Source: Amnibacterium setariae (GTDB lineage Bacteria; Actinomycetota; Actinomycetes; Actinomycetales; Microbacteriaceae). From it: 64,000 nucleotides of DNA. The position numbers were made by a program, and so were the translations under genes. A model generated the notes under the pieces. That model had not been told where the DNA came from, made no database searches, and saw only the letters and a list, made by a program, of their open reading frames with translations. Positions 16,699 through 26,258 of the stretch are shown here, piece by piece; position 1 is the first letter of the stretch; every line of letters starts with the position of its first letter. The stretch is taken from the NCBI RefSeq assembly GCF_003581425.1, contig NZ_QXTG01000002.1, forward strand, positions 806,001 to 870,000, in the 5' to 3' direction.

Positions 16699-18081
16699 TC
16701 AGGCGCCGACGAGGGCCGACGCGAGGAAGCCGTGCAGCCTGTCGAGGCTCACCCGGTCCTGCTGCATCGTGTCCCGGCCGCGCACCGTGACCGACTGGTC
16801 GTCGAGGGAGTCGAAGTCGACCGTGATGCAGAACGGCGTGCCGATCTCGTCCTGCCGGCGGTAGCGGCGGCCGATCGCGCCGGCGTCGTCGAACTCGACG
16901 TTCCAGTCCTGCCGGAGGTCCGCCGCGACCTGCTTCGCGAGCGGCGACAGCCGCTCGTTGCGGCTGAGCGGCAGCACGGCGGCCTTGACCGGCGCGAGGC
17001 GCGGGTCGAGCCGGAGCACGGTGCGCTTGTCGACGCCGCCCTTCGTGTTCGGCGCCTCGTCCTCCGAGTACGCGTCGACGAGGAACGCCATCAGCGACCG
17101 CGTGACGCCCGCCGCGGGCTCGATGACGTACGGCGTCCACCGCTCCCCCGCGCCCTGGTCGAAGAAGCTGAGGTCCGTGCCGGACGCCTTCGAGTGGGTG
17201 CTGAGGTCGTAGTCGGTGCGGTTCGCGATGCCCTCGAGCTCGCCCCACTCGCCACCGGTGAAGCCGAACCGGTACTCGATGTCGACGGTCCGCTTCGAGT
17301 AGTGGGAGAGCTTCTCCTTCGCGTGCTCGTAGAGGCGGAGGTTCTCCGGCTTGATCCCGAGGTCGGTGTACCAGCGGTGCCGCTCGCCGATCCAGTACTC
17401 GTGCCACTCCTCGTCGGTGCCGGGCTGGACGAAGAACTCCATCTCCATCTGCTCGAACTCGCGGGTGCGGAAGATGAAGTTCCCGGGCGTGATCTCGTTG
17501 CGGAAGCTCTTGCCGATCTGGCCGATGCCGAACGGCGGCTTCATGCGGGCGGACTGCAGCACGTTCGCGAAGTTCACGAAGATGCCCTGCGCGGTCTCGG
17601 GCCGCAGGTAGTGCAGCCCGGCCTCGTCGTCGACGGGGCCGAGGAACGTCTTCATGAGGCCGGAGAAGGCGCGCGGCTCCGTCCAGGCGCCGGGCTGGCC
17701 GGTCTCGGGGTCGCGGATGTCCGCGAGGCCGTTCTCCGGCGGGTGGCCGTGCTTCGCCTCGTACGCCTCGATGAGGTGGTCGGCGCGGTAGCGCTTGTGC
17801 GTGTGGAGGCTCTCGACGAGCGGGTCCGAGAACACCTCGACGTGGCCGGACGCCTCCCACACCCGCCGCGGCAGGATCACGGATGAGTCGATGCCGACGA
17901 CGTCCTCGCGGCCGCGGACCATCGTGCGCCACCACTGGCGCTTGATGTTCTCCTTCAGCTCCGCACCGAGGGGGCCGTAGTCCCAGGCGGAGCGGGAGCC
18001 GCCGTAGATCTCACCCGCCTGGAAGACGAAGCCCCGCCGCTTGGCGAGGGCGATGACGCTGTCGAGCGAGGTGGCTGCCAC
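16699..18081 (-). CDS. glyS: Glycine--tRNA ligase, dimeric type
   Basis: A 460-residue class II synthetase of the dimeric alpha2 type, usual in actinobacteria, that charges tRNA-Gly. Class II motif 1 lies around [15 protein letters not shown]. Motif 2 is in [12 protein letters not shown] followed by [10 protein letters not shown], and the C-terminal anticodon-binding domain ends the protein (residues about 360-460, starting near [15 protein letters not shown]). GTG start, preceded by GGGAG. It leads a possible operon with the DUF2071 and reductase genes. The 193-bp gap upstream holds the divergent start region of the next gene. Confidence 0.95.
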   Translation of the reverse strand: MAATSLDSVIALAKRRGFVFQAGEIYGGSRSAWDYGPLGAELKENIKRQWWRTMVRGREDVVGIDSSVILPRRVWEASGHVEVFSDPLVESLHTHKRYRADHLIEAYEAKHGHPPENGLADIRDPETGQPGAWTEPRAFSGLMKTFLGPVDDEAGLHYLRPETAQGIFVNFANVLQSARMKPPFGIGQIGKSFRNEITPGNFIFRTREFEQMEMEFFVQPGTDEEWHEYWIGERHRWYTDLGIKPENLRLYEHAKEKLSHYSKRTVDIEYRFGFTGGEWGELEGIANRTDYDLSTHSKASGTDLSFFDQGAGERWTPYVIEPAAGVTRSLMAFLVDAYSEDEAPNTKGGVDKRTVLRLDPRLAPVKAAVLPLSRNERLSPLAKQVAADLRQDWNVEFDDAGAIGRRYRRQDEIGTPFCITVDFDSLDDQSVTVRGRDTMQQDRVSLDRLHGFLASALVGA

Positions 18082-18274
18082 GGTTCTCCCGTCCGGGGCC
18101 TCGCCGGCTGCGGGGCCCTCATGTCGAACCGGAAGCCTATCGAGCCGCGGAGGCCGCCACCCCCGGACCGGGGCGGCGCAGTGCTACGCCCCGTGACCGC
18201 TGCCGTGGTGCGCCCGCTCCGGCCCACCTACCGTGACGGGACCGCCGGGCGGTCCGGCGATTCAGGAGTGGACG

Positions 18275-18601
18275 ATGTCGCACCGCACGCACCCGCAGCA
18301 GGCCGTCGAGGCGTGCGAGCAGGGCGCGATGTGCATCGACGACCGCCCGGGTCACGCCGTCACGCTGCTCCACCTCCGGCTCGCCCACCTCCACCCGGAG
18401 GGCTGGTCGGACGCGGTCGTCGAGCGGTCCCGGCACGACGGCGCGATCGAGCTCCGCCGCTGGTCCGACGGCTCCGCGCTGCGGCTCTGGCACCACGTCG
18501 ACCGCCGGGACCTCCTCGTCCCCGGGTCGCTGGTGTCGGTGCACGAGCGCTACGGCGTGCTCGCGGCCGGCGAGCACCGGCTGAACGTCGCCGCGCGCTG
18601 A
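18275..18601 (+). CDS. Hypothetical protein, about 108 residues
   Basis: A soluble 108-residue protein that I do not recognise. Histidine-rich stretches (MSHRTHPQ and LLHLRLAHLHPEGW) surround two cysteines at EACEQGAMC, and the rest looks like a small beta barrel (ELRRWSDGSALRLWHHVDRRDLLVPGSLVSVHERYGVL). The ATG is chosen because CAGGAG stands 6 bases before it; an upstream in-frame start at 18233 lacks that. It converges on the copper-storage-like gene with 4 bp between stops, and the Cys/His content could fit metal binding (speculative). Confidence 0.6.
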   Translation: MSHRTHPQQAVEACEQGAMCIDDRPGHAVTLLHLRLAHLHPEGWSDAVVERSRHDGAIELRRWSDGSALRLWHHVDRRDLLVPGSLVSVHERYGVLAAGEHRLNVAAR

Positions 18602-18605
18602 CGCC

Positions 18606-19019
18606 TCAGGCGGCGTCCGCCGTCATCGACGCGAGCAGCGCGCTGCACGCGGCGTCGCACGCCTCGCAGGCGTCGGCGCACATCGCGCACGTGGCGCTGC
18701 TCTCGGCGTGCATCCGGCACTCGGCCATGCACGCCGCGCACATCGCGATGCAGGCCTCGAGCATCGCGACCATCGCCGTGCGGTCCATGCCGGCAGGCCG
18801 CATCATCATGCGCATCGTCGTCGTGCAGACGTCGGCGCAGGTCGCGCAGCGCGAGGCGCAGGTGTCCATGCCCGCCATGCCGCCCATCGCGTCCGAGCAC
18901 ATCGTGCAGGCCTGCATGCACATCGAGCAGGCGTCGATCGCCTCCTGCAGCAGGCGCATGTCCATGCCCGTGTCGGTCGGCACGACCATGTCGTGCATCA
19001 TCCGCGTCGTCGTCTCCAT
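18606..19019 (-). CDS. Four-helix bundle copper-binding protein (Csp3-like, DUF326)
   Basis: A 137-residue protein with 17 cysteines, spaced C-x2-C and C-x3-C along four predicted helices (for example CSMCMQACTMC, CASRCATCADVC, CIAMCAACMAEC and CAMCADACEACDAAC), and many methionines. This is the pattern of the copper storage proteins Csp1/Csp3, which fill a helix-bundle core with Cu(I) ions. There is no signal peptide, so it would be cytosolic like Csp3. The frame extends to GTG 19097, but a TACCGT (19096-19101) there predicts transcription starting near 19089. The ATG at 19019 is therefore chosen. Confidence 0.85.
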   Translation of the reverse strand: METTTRMMHDMVVPTDTGMDMRLLQEAIDACSMCMQACTMCSDAMGGMAGMDTCASRCATCADVCTTTMRMMMRPAGMDRTAMVAMLEACIAMCAACMAECRMHAESSATCAMCADACEACDAACSALLASMTADAA

Positions 19020-19153
19020 CACGAGCCCGTCCCCGTCCCCGCGCCGACGTGCCGCCCGGGCGGGCGGCTGGGTCCCGCCGGCCGCGATGCGCGTCACGGT
19101 AGGGACGACGCCTCGGAATCCGCTGCGGGCGGGCGTCGGAGGAGGATGGGCGG

Positions 19154-19687
19154 GTGCGGGCTCGTCGGATCCTCGTCGCGGGCCCCTCGGGGTCCGGCAA
19201 GACGACGCTGGCCCGGCGGATCGCGGTCGCGGCGGGCGTGACCCACACCGAGCTCGACGCGCTGCACTGGCACGCGGGGTGGACGCCGAACCCCGGCTTC
19301 GACGACGAGGTCGCGGCGCTCGTGGCTGGGGACGCCTGGGTCACGGAGTTCCAGTACGCGCGCGTGCGGCCGCTGCTCGCGTCGCGCGCGGACCTGCTCG
19401 TGTGGCTGCGCCCGCCGGCCGCCGTCGTGCTGCAGCGGGTCGTGCGGCGCACGGTGCTGCGGCGGCTGCGGCGGGAGGCGCTCTGGAACGGGAACGTCGA
19501 GGCGTCGCTGCTGACCTTCTTCACCGATCCGGACCACATCGTCCGCTGGTCGATCAAGACCCTCCGCGACGCGGAGGGCTGGGTGCGCGGCGCGAAGGCG
19601 GTCAACCCGGCGCTGCCCGTGGTGCAGGTGCGCTCGCGCCGGGACGCCGAGCGCCTGCTCGCCCTCCTGCGGCGCGACGCGCGGTAG
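19154..19687 (+). CDS. P-loop NTPase, adenylate kinase-like (topology modulation protein-like)
   Basis: A 177-residue small kinase with Walker A GPSGSGKTT (about 10-18). The stretches DALHWHAGWTPNP, WLRPPAAVVLQRVVRRT and SLLTFFTDPDHIVRWSIKT are typical of the FlaR/topology modulation protein-like kinases annotated next to adenylate kinases. The phosphate acceptor is unknown. GTG start; GGAGGAT upstream could be a ribosome site or a loose leaderless -10 (6 bases before GTG). It is divergent from the copper-storage-like gene and convergent with uppS across a hairpin. Confidence 0.8.
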   Translation: MRARRILVAGPSGSGKTTLARRIAVAAGVTHTELDALHWHAGWTPNPGFDDEVAALVAGDAWVTEFQYARVRPLLASRADLLVWLRPPAAVVLQRVVRRTVLRRLRREALWNGNVEASLLTFFTDPDHIVRWSIKTLRDAEGWVRGAKAVNPALPVVQVRSRRDAERLLALLRRDAR

Positions 19688-19696
19688 CCCTGGCGC

Positions 19697-19722
19697 CGCG
19701 CGGTCGGCGTGCGGACCGCGCG
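19697..19722. terminator. Bidirectional hairpin between the kinase gene and uppS
   Basis: Perfect 9-bp stem CGCGCGGTC/GACCGCGCG with an 8-base loop, between two convergent genes. There is no U-tract, as is common for GC-rich actinobacterial terminators. Confidence 0.5.
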
Positions 19723-19769
19723 ACGCCGCGGCGACCGCGCGAGCCCGCGCGAGCCCGTGCGACCCGCGG

Positions 19770-20552
19770 TCAGGCGGAGGGCGCGTCGACCGCGCCCCCG
19801 AAGCGGCGGTCGCGGGCGTTGTACTGCGCGATCGCGTCCCACAGGTGGGTCCGGCGGTAGTCCGGCCAGAGCGTGTCCTGGAACACCATCTCGGCGTAGG
19901 CGGACTGCCAGAGCAGGAAGTTCGAGGTCCGCTGCTCCCCCGACGACCGCACGAACAGGTCGACGTCGGGCATGTCGGGCAGGTACAGGTGCCGGGCGAT
20001 CGTCTTCTCGGTGATCGCGCTCGGCTTGAGCCGCCCCGCGGCGACCTCCTGCGCCACCTGCCGCACCGCGTCCTGGATCTCGACGCGGCCGCCGTAGTTG
20101 ATGCACATCGTCAGCGTGAGCGTGCGGTTGTCGCGGGTCAGGTCCTCGGCGGCGCGGAGGTCGCCGATCACGGTGCGCCAGAGCCGCGGCGTGCGGCCGG
20201 CCCAGCGGATCCGCACGCCCCACTCGTTCAGCTGCTCGCGGCGGCGGCGCAGCACCTCGCGGTTGAAGCCGAGGATGAACCGCACCTCGTCGGGCGAGCG
20301 CGTCCAGTTCTCGGTGGAGAAGGCGTACGCGGAGAGGTGCTTCACGCCCGCCTGCAGCGCACCCGCCACGACGTCGAGCAGGGCGGCCTCGCCCGCGCGG
20401 TGGCCCTCGATGCGCGGGAGCCCGCGCCGGTTGGCCCACCGGCCGTTGCCGTCCATGACGACCGCGACGTGCTCCGGCACCTTCGCGAACGGCTCCGGGT
20501 ACTCGTGCGTCCAGTCGACGGGTCGGATCGGGTCGAGCTGCACCCGCGCCAT
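19770..20552 (-). CDS. uppS: Isoprenyl (decaprenyl/undecaprenyl) diphosphate synthase
   Basis: A 260-residue cis-prenyltransferase that builds the polyprenyl carrier lipid for cell-wall synthesis. Catalytic and substrate residues are visible in [24 protein letters not shown] (D34, R38, H51), in [10 protein letters not shown] and in the C-terminal IRTSGEQ-like stretch [22 protein letters not shown]. The ATG overlaps the recO stop by one base (TGATG). The recO-uppS pairing matches that of mycobacterial Rv2362c-Rv2361c, which favours the long-chain decaprenyl enzyme; product length cannot be fixed from sequence. Confidence 0.94.
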   Translation of the reverse strand: MARVQLDPIRPVDWTHEYPEPFAKVPEHVAVVMDGNGRWANRRGLPRIEGHRAGEAALLDVVAGALQAGVKHLSAYAFSTENWTRSPDEVRFILGFNREVLRRRREQLNEWGVRIRWAGRTPRLWRTVIGDLRAAEDLTRDNRTLTLTMCINYGGRVEIQDAVRQVAQEVAAGRLKPSAITEKTIARHLYLPDMPDVDLFVRSSGEQRTSNFLLWQSAYAEMVFQDTLWPDYRRTHLWDAIAQYNARDRRFGGAVDAPSA

Positions 20553-21328
20553 CAGGCGCCGACCCCGAGGCCCGCCGCGCTCGCACCCCGGGCGGCAGGG
20601 GCGGTGACGGCCCGGTCGAGGTGGTTCAGGGACTTCAGCCCGCGCTCCAGGTGCCACTGCACGTACGCCGCGATGACGCCGGACGCCTGCCCCCGCGTGG
20701 ACGTGCCGGCCGCGTCCGCCAGGGCCCAGTTCCCGGTCAGGAGGGCGCCGAGCAGCTCGATCGTGTCCTCGGTGAGCCGCGGGGCGCCGGGCGGGGCGAC
20801 CTCGTCCGCGACGACGCCGCCGAGCTGCGCGACGAACGCGGTGTGCGGCCCGGGGGCGCCCGTGACGGCGCAGTCGCCGAAGGTCGGCGCCCACCCCGCG
20901 ATGGACAGCGCCCGGAGGAGGTAGGAGTCGAGGATGAGCGACGCCCCGTGCTCCGCTCGGGACAGCGCCCGCAGCGCCCCCACGAGCAGCAGGTACTGCT
21001 GCAGCGACGGCTCGTCGGTGAGCCGGTCCGCGGTCTCCACGATCACGTTCGCGGCCGTGAAGCTCGCGTAGTCGGCGGCGATCGACGCGCCGTACGTGCC
21101 GAGGGACTCCGCCTGCTGGATCACGTCGAGGCTGCGGCCCTCGTAGCACTGCAGGTCGACGACCATGAACGGCTCGACGTGCGATCCGAAGCGGCTCGAG
21201 GTGCGCCGCACGCCCTTCGCGACCGCACGGATCTTGCCGCGGTTCCTGCCGAGCATCGTGATGATGCGGTCCGCCTCCCCCAGCTGATGGGTGCGGAGCA
21301 CGACGGCTTCGTCACGGTAGGTCGGCAT
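20552..21328 (-). CDS. recO: DNA repair protein RecO
   Basis: A 258-residue recombination mediator that helps load RecA at gaps. The N-terminal OB fold begins [45 protein letters not shown]; the C-terminal helical domain follows. The four-cysteine zinc site of some RecO proteins is not present (one cysteine in [15 protein letters not shown]). ATG start with GAGAAT six bases upstream, a loose leaderless -10. It is translationally coupled to uppS. Confidence 0.93.
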   Translation of the reverse strand: MPTYRDEAVVLRTHQLGEADRIITMLGRNRGKIRAVAKGVRRTSSRFGSHVEPFMVVDLQCYEGRSLDVIQQAESLGTYGASIAADYASFTAANVIVETADRLTDEPSLQQYLLLVGALRALSRAEHGASLILDSYLLRALSIAGWAPTFGDCAVTGAPGPHTAFVAQLGGVVADEVAPPGAPRLTEDTIELLGALLTGNWALADAAGTSTRGQASGVIAAYVQWHLERGLKSLNHLDRAVTAPAARGASAAGLGVGA

Positions 21329-21417
21329 CGGTCGATTCTCGCAGCCCCCACCGACGCACGGATGCGGACTCCCAGCCGCGCGCGGTAGCCAGGAGTCCCG
21401 ACGACGAGGAGGACCCG

Positions 21418-21645
21418 ATGGCAGGGCTGTTCGACCAGGCGAAGAAGTTCCTGAACAGCGAGCAGGGCGAGAAGGTCAGCGACCAGGTGCTCGACGCCGC
21501 GGCCGGCGCCGCCGACAAGGCGACGGGCGGCAAGCACACGGACAAGATCCGGAAGGCGCGCGACGCCGCGGACGACCGCGTCGGCACGCAGGACGCCGAC
21601 CGGCCCCGCACGACCGACCCGACCGCGAGCCGCGACCGCTTCTGA
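21418..21645 (+). CDS. MT0933/Rv0909-like antitoxin-family small protein
   Basis: A 75-residue, lysine- and aspartate-rich helical protein. It opens [20 protein letters not shown] and contains [20 protein letters not shown], the pattern of the MT0933_antitox family. Mycobacterial members pair with a toxin, but most actinobacterial members, like this one, have no toxin gene beside them and may be general stress-type proteins. A clear GAGGAGG ribosome site precedes the ATG. A strong hairpin ends the gene. Confidence 0.75.
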   Translation: MAGLFDQAKKFLNSEQGEKVSDQVLDAAAGAADKATGGKHTDKIRKARDAADDRVGTQDADRPRTTDPTASRDRF

Positions 21646-21651
21646 GGCGTC

Positions 21652-21685
21652 GGCCGGGGCGCAGCCGCGCTGCTGCGCCCCGGCC
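21652..21685. terminator. Strong bidirectional terminator hairpin
   Basis: A perfect 13-bp stem (GGCCGGGGCGCAG with CTGCGCCCCGGCC) and an 8-base loop between the convergent antitoxin-like and NTF2-like genes. Confidence 0.75.
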
Positions 21686-21694
21686 GGCCGCGGA

Positions 21695-22069
21695 TCAGGC
21701 CGCTGCGGCGAGCGGGAAGGCGCGCGCCTCCTCCAGGGACGCGAAGCGGTGGATGCTCGAGATCGAGCCCTCCCGCAGGCCGAAGGTCGAGTACACGGTC
21801 AGCGGCGTGCGCGTCGCGTCGCTGTTCCAGGTCGCGTCCTGGGCGACGACGATGCCGCCCGGGACGTCGTAGCAGTCGCGCGGCATCAGCCGCACCCCCG
21901 CCGTCTCCACCCATCTGATCATCTCGTCGCGACCGGTGGACTCGCCCTTGGGCCCCGCGACCACGACGTCCTCGGTGCATGCGGCGGCCGCTGTCGCGCC
22001 GTCCCCGTTGTTCACCGCGACGTGCCAGATGACGATGACGGAATCGAGGGTCGAAGTCGTGAGCGTCAT
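21695..22069 (-). CDS. Nuclear transport factor 2-like (SnoaL/ketosteroid isomerase-like) protein
   Basis: A 124-residue protein with the cone-shaped NTF2-like fold pattern: a first helix IVIWHVAVNNGDGATAAAACTEDVVVAGPKGESTGRDEM and C-terminal strands around VYSTFGLREGSISSIHRF. Family members are isomerases, cyclases or ligand-binding proteins, so no reaction can be assigned. An upstream ATG (22087) exists. The start at 22069 is preferred because CACCCT lies exactly six bases before it, the same element and spacing seen before recQ. Confidence 0.75.
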   Translation of the reverse strand: MTLTTSTLDSVIVIWHVAVNNGDGATAAAACTEDVVVAGPKGESTGRDEMIRWVETAGVRLMPRDCYDVPGGIVVAQDATWNSDATRTPLTVYSTFGLREGSISSIHRFASLEEARAFPLAAAA

Positions 22070-22234
22070 GCGGCAAGGGTGCCGCACGGGGTCACGGCAC
22101 GCCAGGAGCGTTCACGGAATGTTTCCTACGAGAAGGCCTCGGTTCGCCGATAACGAACAGATCACGGCGATGTTCCGCGGAATTCCCCGGGAAAGCAATG
22201 GCACCCGTCCGCATTCGCGGCCCACGAGGACGTG

Positions 22235-22274
22235 ACGGCCGCCCTCCGGTGCCGCAGCACGGGAGGACGGCCGT
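22235..22274 (-). terminator. leuA terminator hairpin
   Basis: Stem ACGGCCGCCCTCC with GGAGGACGGCCGT (one mismatch) and a 14-base loop, just after the leuA stop. The rest of the 220-bp gap up to 22069 holds only the promoter region of the NTF2-like gene. Confidence 0.65.
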
Positions 22275-22289
22275 CGTCGACGGGCCCGA

Positions 22290-24159
<1,870 letters not shown>

Positions 24160-24165
24160 GCGGTC

Positions 24166-24171
24166 ACGGTA
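24166..24171 (-). promoter_or_regulatory. -10 element of the leaderless leuA-leader promoter
   Basis: TACCGT on the minus strand, 6 bases before the GTG of the leader peptide. No clear -35 is visible. Confidence 0.65.
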
Positions 24172-24222
24172 CCACCCGGTCCCCGACGCGCCCCGGGGAG
24201 TCTCGCGGATCCGCATTTCGCT

Positions 24223-24303
24223 CGCGGATCCGCAGTTCCTGCCCGACACGCCGCTTGATGAAGCCCTCGGGGCGGCGTGTCGCGGAGTTCTTGCGGATCC
24301 GCG
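24223..24303. repeat. Family B palindromic repeat, copy 1
   Basis: An 81-bp palindrome with ends CGCGGATCCGCA and TGCGGATCCGCG and inner arms GACACGCCGC and GGCGGCGTGTCG; about 30 bases can pair. A third copy of the end motif sits at 24204-24215. It fills the space between the response-regulator stop (24310) and the leuA promoter. Copy 2 is at 27423-27503, has the same length, and lies exactly 3200 bp away. Confidence 0.8.
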
Positions 24304-24309
24304 AAGGGG

Positions 24310-24951
24310 TCAGCCGGCGTGCCAGTGCACGACGAGCTGCACGCGGTCGCGGAGCCCCAGCTTGGCCAGGATGCGGGAGACGTGCGTCTTCACGGTCGCC
24401 TCGCTGACGTACTCGTGCGCCGCGATCTCCGCGTTCGAGAGCCCCTTGCCGGCGAGGTCGTAGATCTCCCGCTCGCGCGGGCTCAGCACGGCGAGCTCGT
24501 CGTCGCGCCGGACCCGGCCGCTGCCGAACGTGTCGAGGAGGTGGCCGATCGCGGCGGGTGCGATGACCGCGGCGCCGGCGTGCACCGTCCGCACCGCGGC
24601 GAGCAGGAACTCCGGCTTCGCGTCCTTCAGCACGAAGCCGGAGGCGCCGGCGCGCAGCGCCCGTGCGGCCGCCTCGTCGAGGTCGAACGTCGTGAGCACG
24701 AGCACCTTCGGCCGGACGCCGCGCTCCGCGAGCCGCTCGGTCGCGGTGACGCCGTCGACCCGGGGCATGCGGATGTCCATGAGCACGACGTCCGGGTCGA
24801 GCGCCGCCGCCGCGGCGACCCCCTCCTCGCCGTCGGCGGCCTCCCCCACGACCTCCAGGTCGTCCTGGCTGTCGAGCAGCATGCGGAGACCGGAGCGGAA
24901 GAGCGCCTGGTCGTCGACCAGGAGGATCCGGACGGGGCCGGCGTCAGGCAC
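24310..24951 (-). CDS. Response regulator, NarL/LuxR type
   Basis: A 213-residue two-component regulator. The receiver domain has the acidic pocket (DD at 13-14), the phosphoacceptor D59 in VVLMDIRMP, Thr in VLTTFD and Lys in FVLKDAKPEFL. The C-terminal LuxR-type helix-turn-helix is LSPREREIYDLAGKGLSNAEIAAHEYVSEATVKTHVSRILAKLGLRDRVQ. It overlaps the kinase gene by 8 bp and is clearly its partner. A perfect 16-bp palindrome upstream of the kinase gene is a candidate binding site. Targets unknown. Confidence 0.93.
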   Translation of the reverse strand: MPDAGPVRILLVDDQALFRSGLRMLLDSQDDLEVVGEAADGEEGVAAAAALDPDVVLMDIRMPRVDGVTATERLAERGVRPKVLVLTTFDLDEAAARALRAGASGFVLKDAKPEFLLAAVRTVHAGAAVIAPAAIGHLLDTFGSGRVRRDDELAVLSPREREIYDLAGKGLSNAEIAAHEYVSEATVKTHVSRILAKLGLRDRVQLVVHWHAG

Positions 24952-26134
24952 GGGCCATGAGCGCGGTCGGCGCGTCGGGAGCCGGCGAGGCGGGCAGGCT
25001 CGCGCGGACCCGGAACATGCCGCGGGTGCCGATGCCGACGGTGAAGTCGCCGCCCGCGAGCGCGGCCCGCTCGCGCATGCCGGGGATCCCGTGGCCCGGT
25101 CCCTCGACCTGCGGCACGCCGTCCTCGACGAGGGCGTTCGTCACGACCACCGCGACCGCGTGGTCGCCCCAGTCGAAGTCGACCGTCACGGGCTCCCCGG
25201 TGTCGCCGTGCCGCAGGGCGTTCGTCAACGACTCCTGCACCACGCGGTACACGGCGAGCTCGGTCGCGTCGCCGAGCGCGCGCTGGTGCCCGTAGTGCGC
25301 GACCTCCACCGCGAGCCCCAGCTGCCGGAACCCCTCGATCAGCGCGTCCAGATCGCTCGTCCCCGGTGCCGGCGTCGCCCGCTGCGTGTGCCGCAGCTCG
25401 TGCAGCAGCGTGCGCACCTCACCGAGCGCGTCCCGCGCGGTGTCCGCGATCGCCTCGAGCGCGGGTCCCACCGTGGTCGGGTCCTTCTCGGCCGCGTACC
25501 GGGCGCCGTCCGCCTGGGCGATCACGACCGCGAGCGAGTGGGCGACGACATCGTGCACGTCCCGGGCGACGCGGTTGCGCTCCTGCTCGATCACGACGTC
25601 CCGCTCGACCGCCCGCTCGCGCTCCTCCGACTCCGCGAGACCGGTCCGAAGGCGATCCGCCGAACGCCGCTGCCGGAGGACCCAGCCGAGCAGCAGGGCG
25701 CCCCCGCCCAGGAGCAGCACGATGATGAGGCTGGGGAACCCGTTGTTGGCTCCGGACAGGACGGTGTCCACCGCCACCAACAGGCCGCCCGCCCAGTGGA
25801 GCCGAGGATCGCCGGAGGACGCCGCACCGAGCACCGCGAACCACGCGGTCGCGCAGGCGAGCACGCCGCCCTCGTTGACGGCGGTGCCGTTGACGGCGCC
25901 GGAGAGCACGAGAAGCAGCACGAGCGCCGAGAGCCCCATGGCGAGCCAAGGGCGGGTCCACCAGCACAGGAGCACCAGGACCGCCGGGACGCCGTACACG
26001 AAGGCCAGGCCGCCGTTGCGGCCGAGCTCCGGAGTCCAGAGGGCGAAGAACCACACGACGGCAGCACCGGCTGCGACGGCCAGTCGTACGGCGCTGCTCT
26101 GCACGAGGCGCTCGAAGACGTCGGTCGGCTGCAC
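24944..26134 (-). CDS. Sensor histidine kinase, NarL-partner type (HisKA_3)
   Basis: A 396-residue membrane kinase. Residues about 15-155 contain five or so transmembrane helices with almost no extracytoplasmic domain, so it probably senses a membrane-linked signal. The dimerisation/phosphoacceptor region is ARDVHDVVAHSLAVVIAQ with H194, and the ATPase domain contains VVQESLTNALRHG and GHGIPGMRERAALAGG. This membrane-embedded HisKA_3 type is abundant in actinobacteria and often sits near stress or cell-envelope genes. GTG start with TAGCCT six bases upstream. It overlaps the response-regulator gene. Confidence 0.92.
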   Translation of the reverse strand: MQPTDVFERLVQSSAVRLAVAAGAAVVWFFALWTPELGRNGGLAFVYGVPAVLVLLCWWTRPWLAMGLSALVLLLVLSGAVNGTAVNEGGVLACATAWFAVLGAASSGDPRLHWAGGLLVAVDTVLSGANNGFPSLIIVLLLGGGALLLGWVLRQRRSADRLRTGLAESEERERAVERDVVIEQERNRVARDVHDVVAHSLAVVIAQADGARYAAEKDPTTVGPALEAIADTARDALGEVRTLLHELRHTQRATPAPGTSDLDALIEGFRQLGLAVEVAHYGHQRALGDATELAVYRVVQESLTNALRHGDTGEPVTVDFDWGDHAVAVVVTNALVEDGVPQVEGPGHGIPGMRERAALAGGDFTVGIGTRGMFRVRASLPASPAPDAPTALMARA

Positions 26135-26140
26135 GGCGTC

Positions 26141-26146
26141 AGGCTA
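26141..26146 (-). promoter_or_regulatory. -10 element of a leaderless promoter for the kinase-regulator operon
   Basis: TAGCCT on the minus strand, 6 bases before the kinase GTG (26134). Confidence 0.6.
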
Positions 26147-26185
26147 GGGCGAGGGCCGCGCGCGACCGAGCCCTCCGCGCGCGAA

Positions 26186-26201
26186 TCATCCCCGGGGATG
26201 A
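26186..26201. promoter_or_regulatory. Perfect 16-bp palindrome, candidate operator
   Basis: TCATCCCCGGGGATGA in the 124-bp gap between the kinase gene (minus) and the glycosyltransferase gene (plus). It sits about 50-70 bp upstream of the predicted kinase transcription start, a usual place for an activator. The neighbouring NarL-type regulator is the natural candidate to bind it and could control both genes. Confidence 0.5.
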
Positions 26202-26258
26202 CCGCGGTCAGCCGCTGGACGACGGTCCGCGACGGCGGCGCACCGGTTGCCTGCGGCC

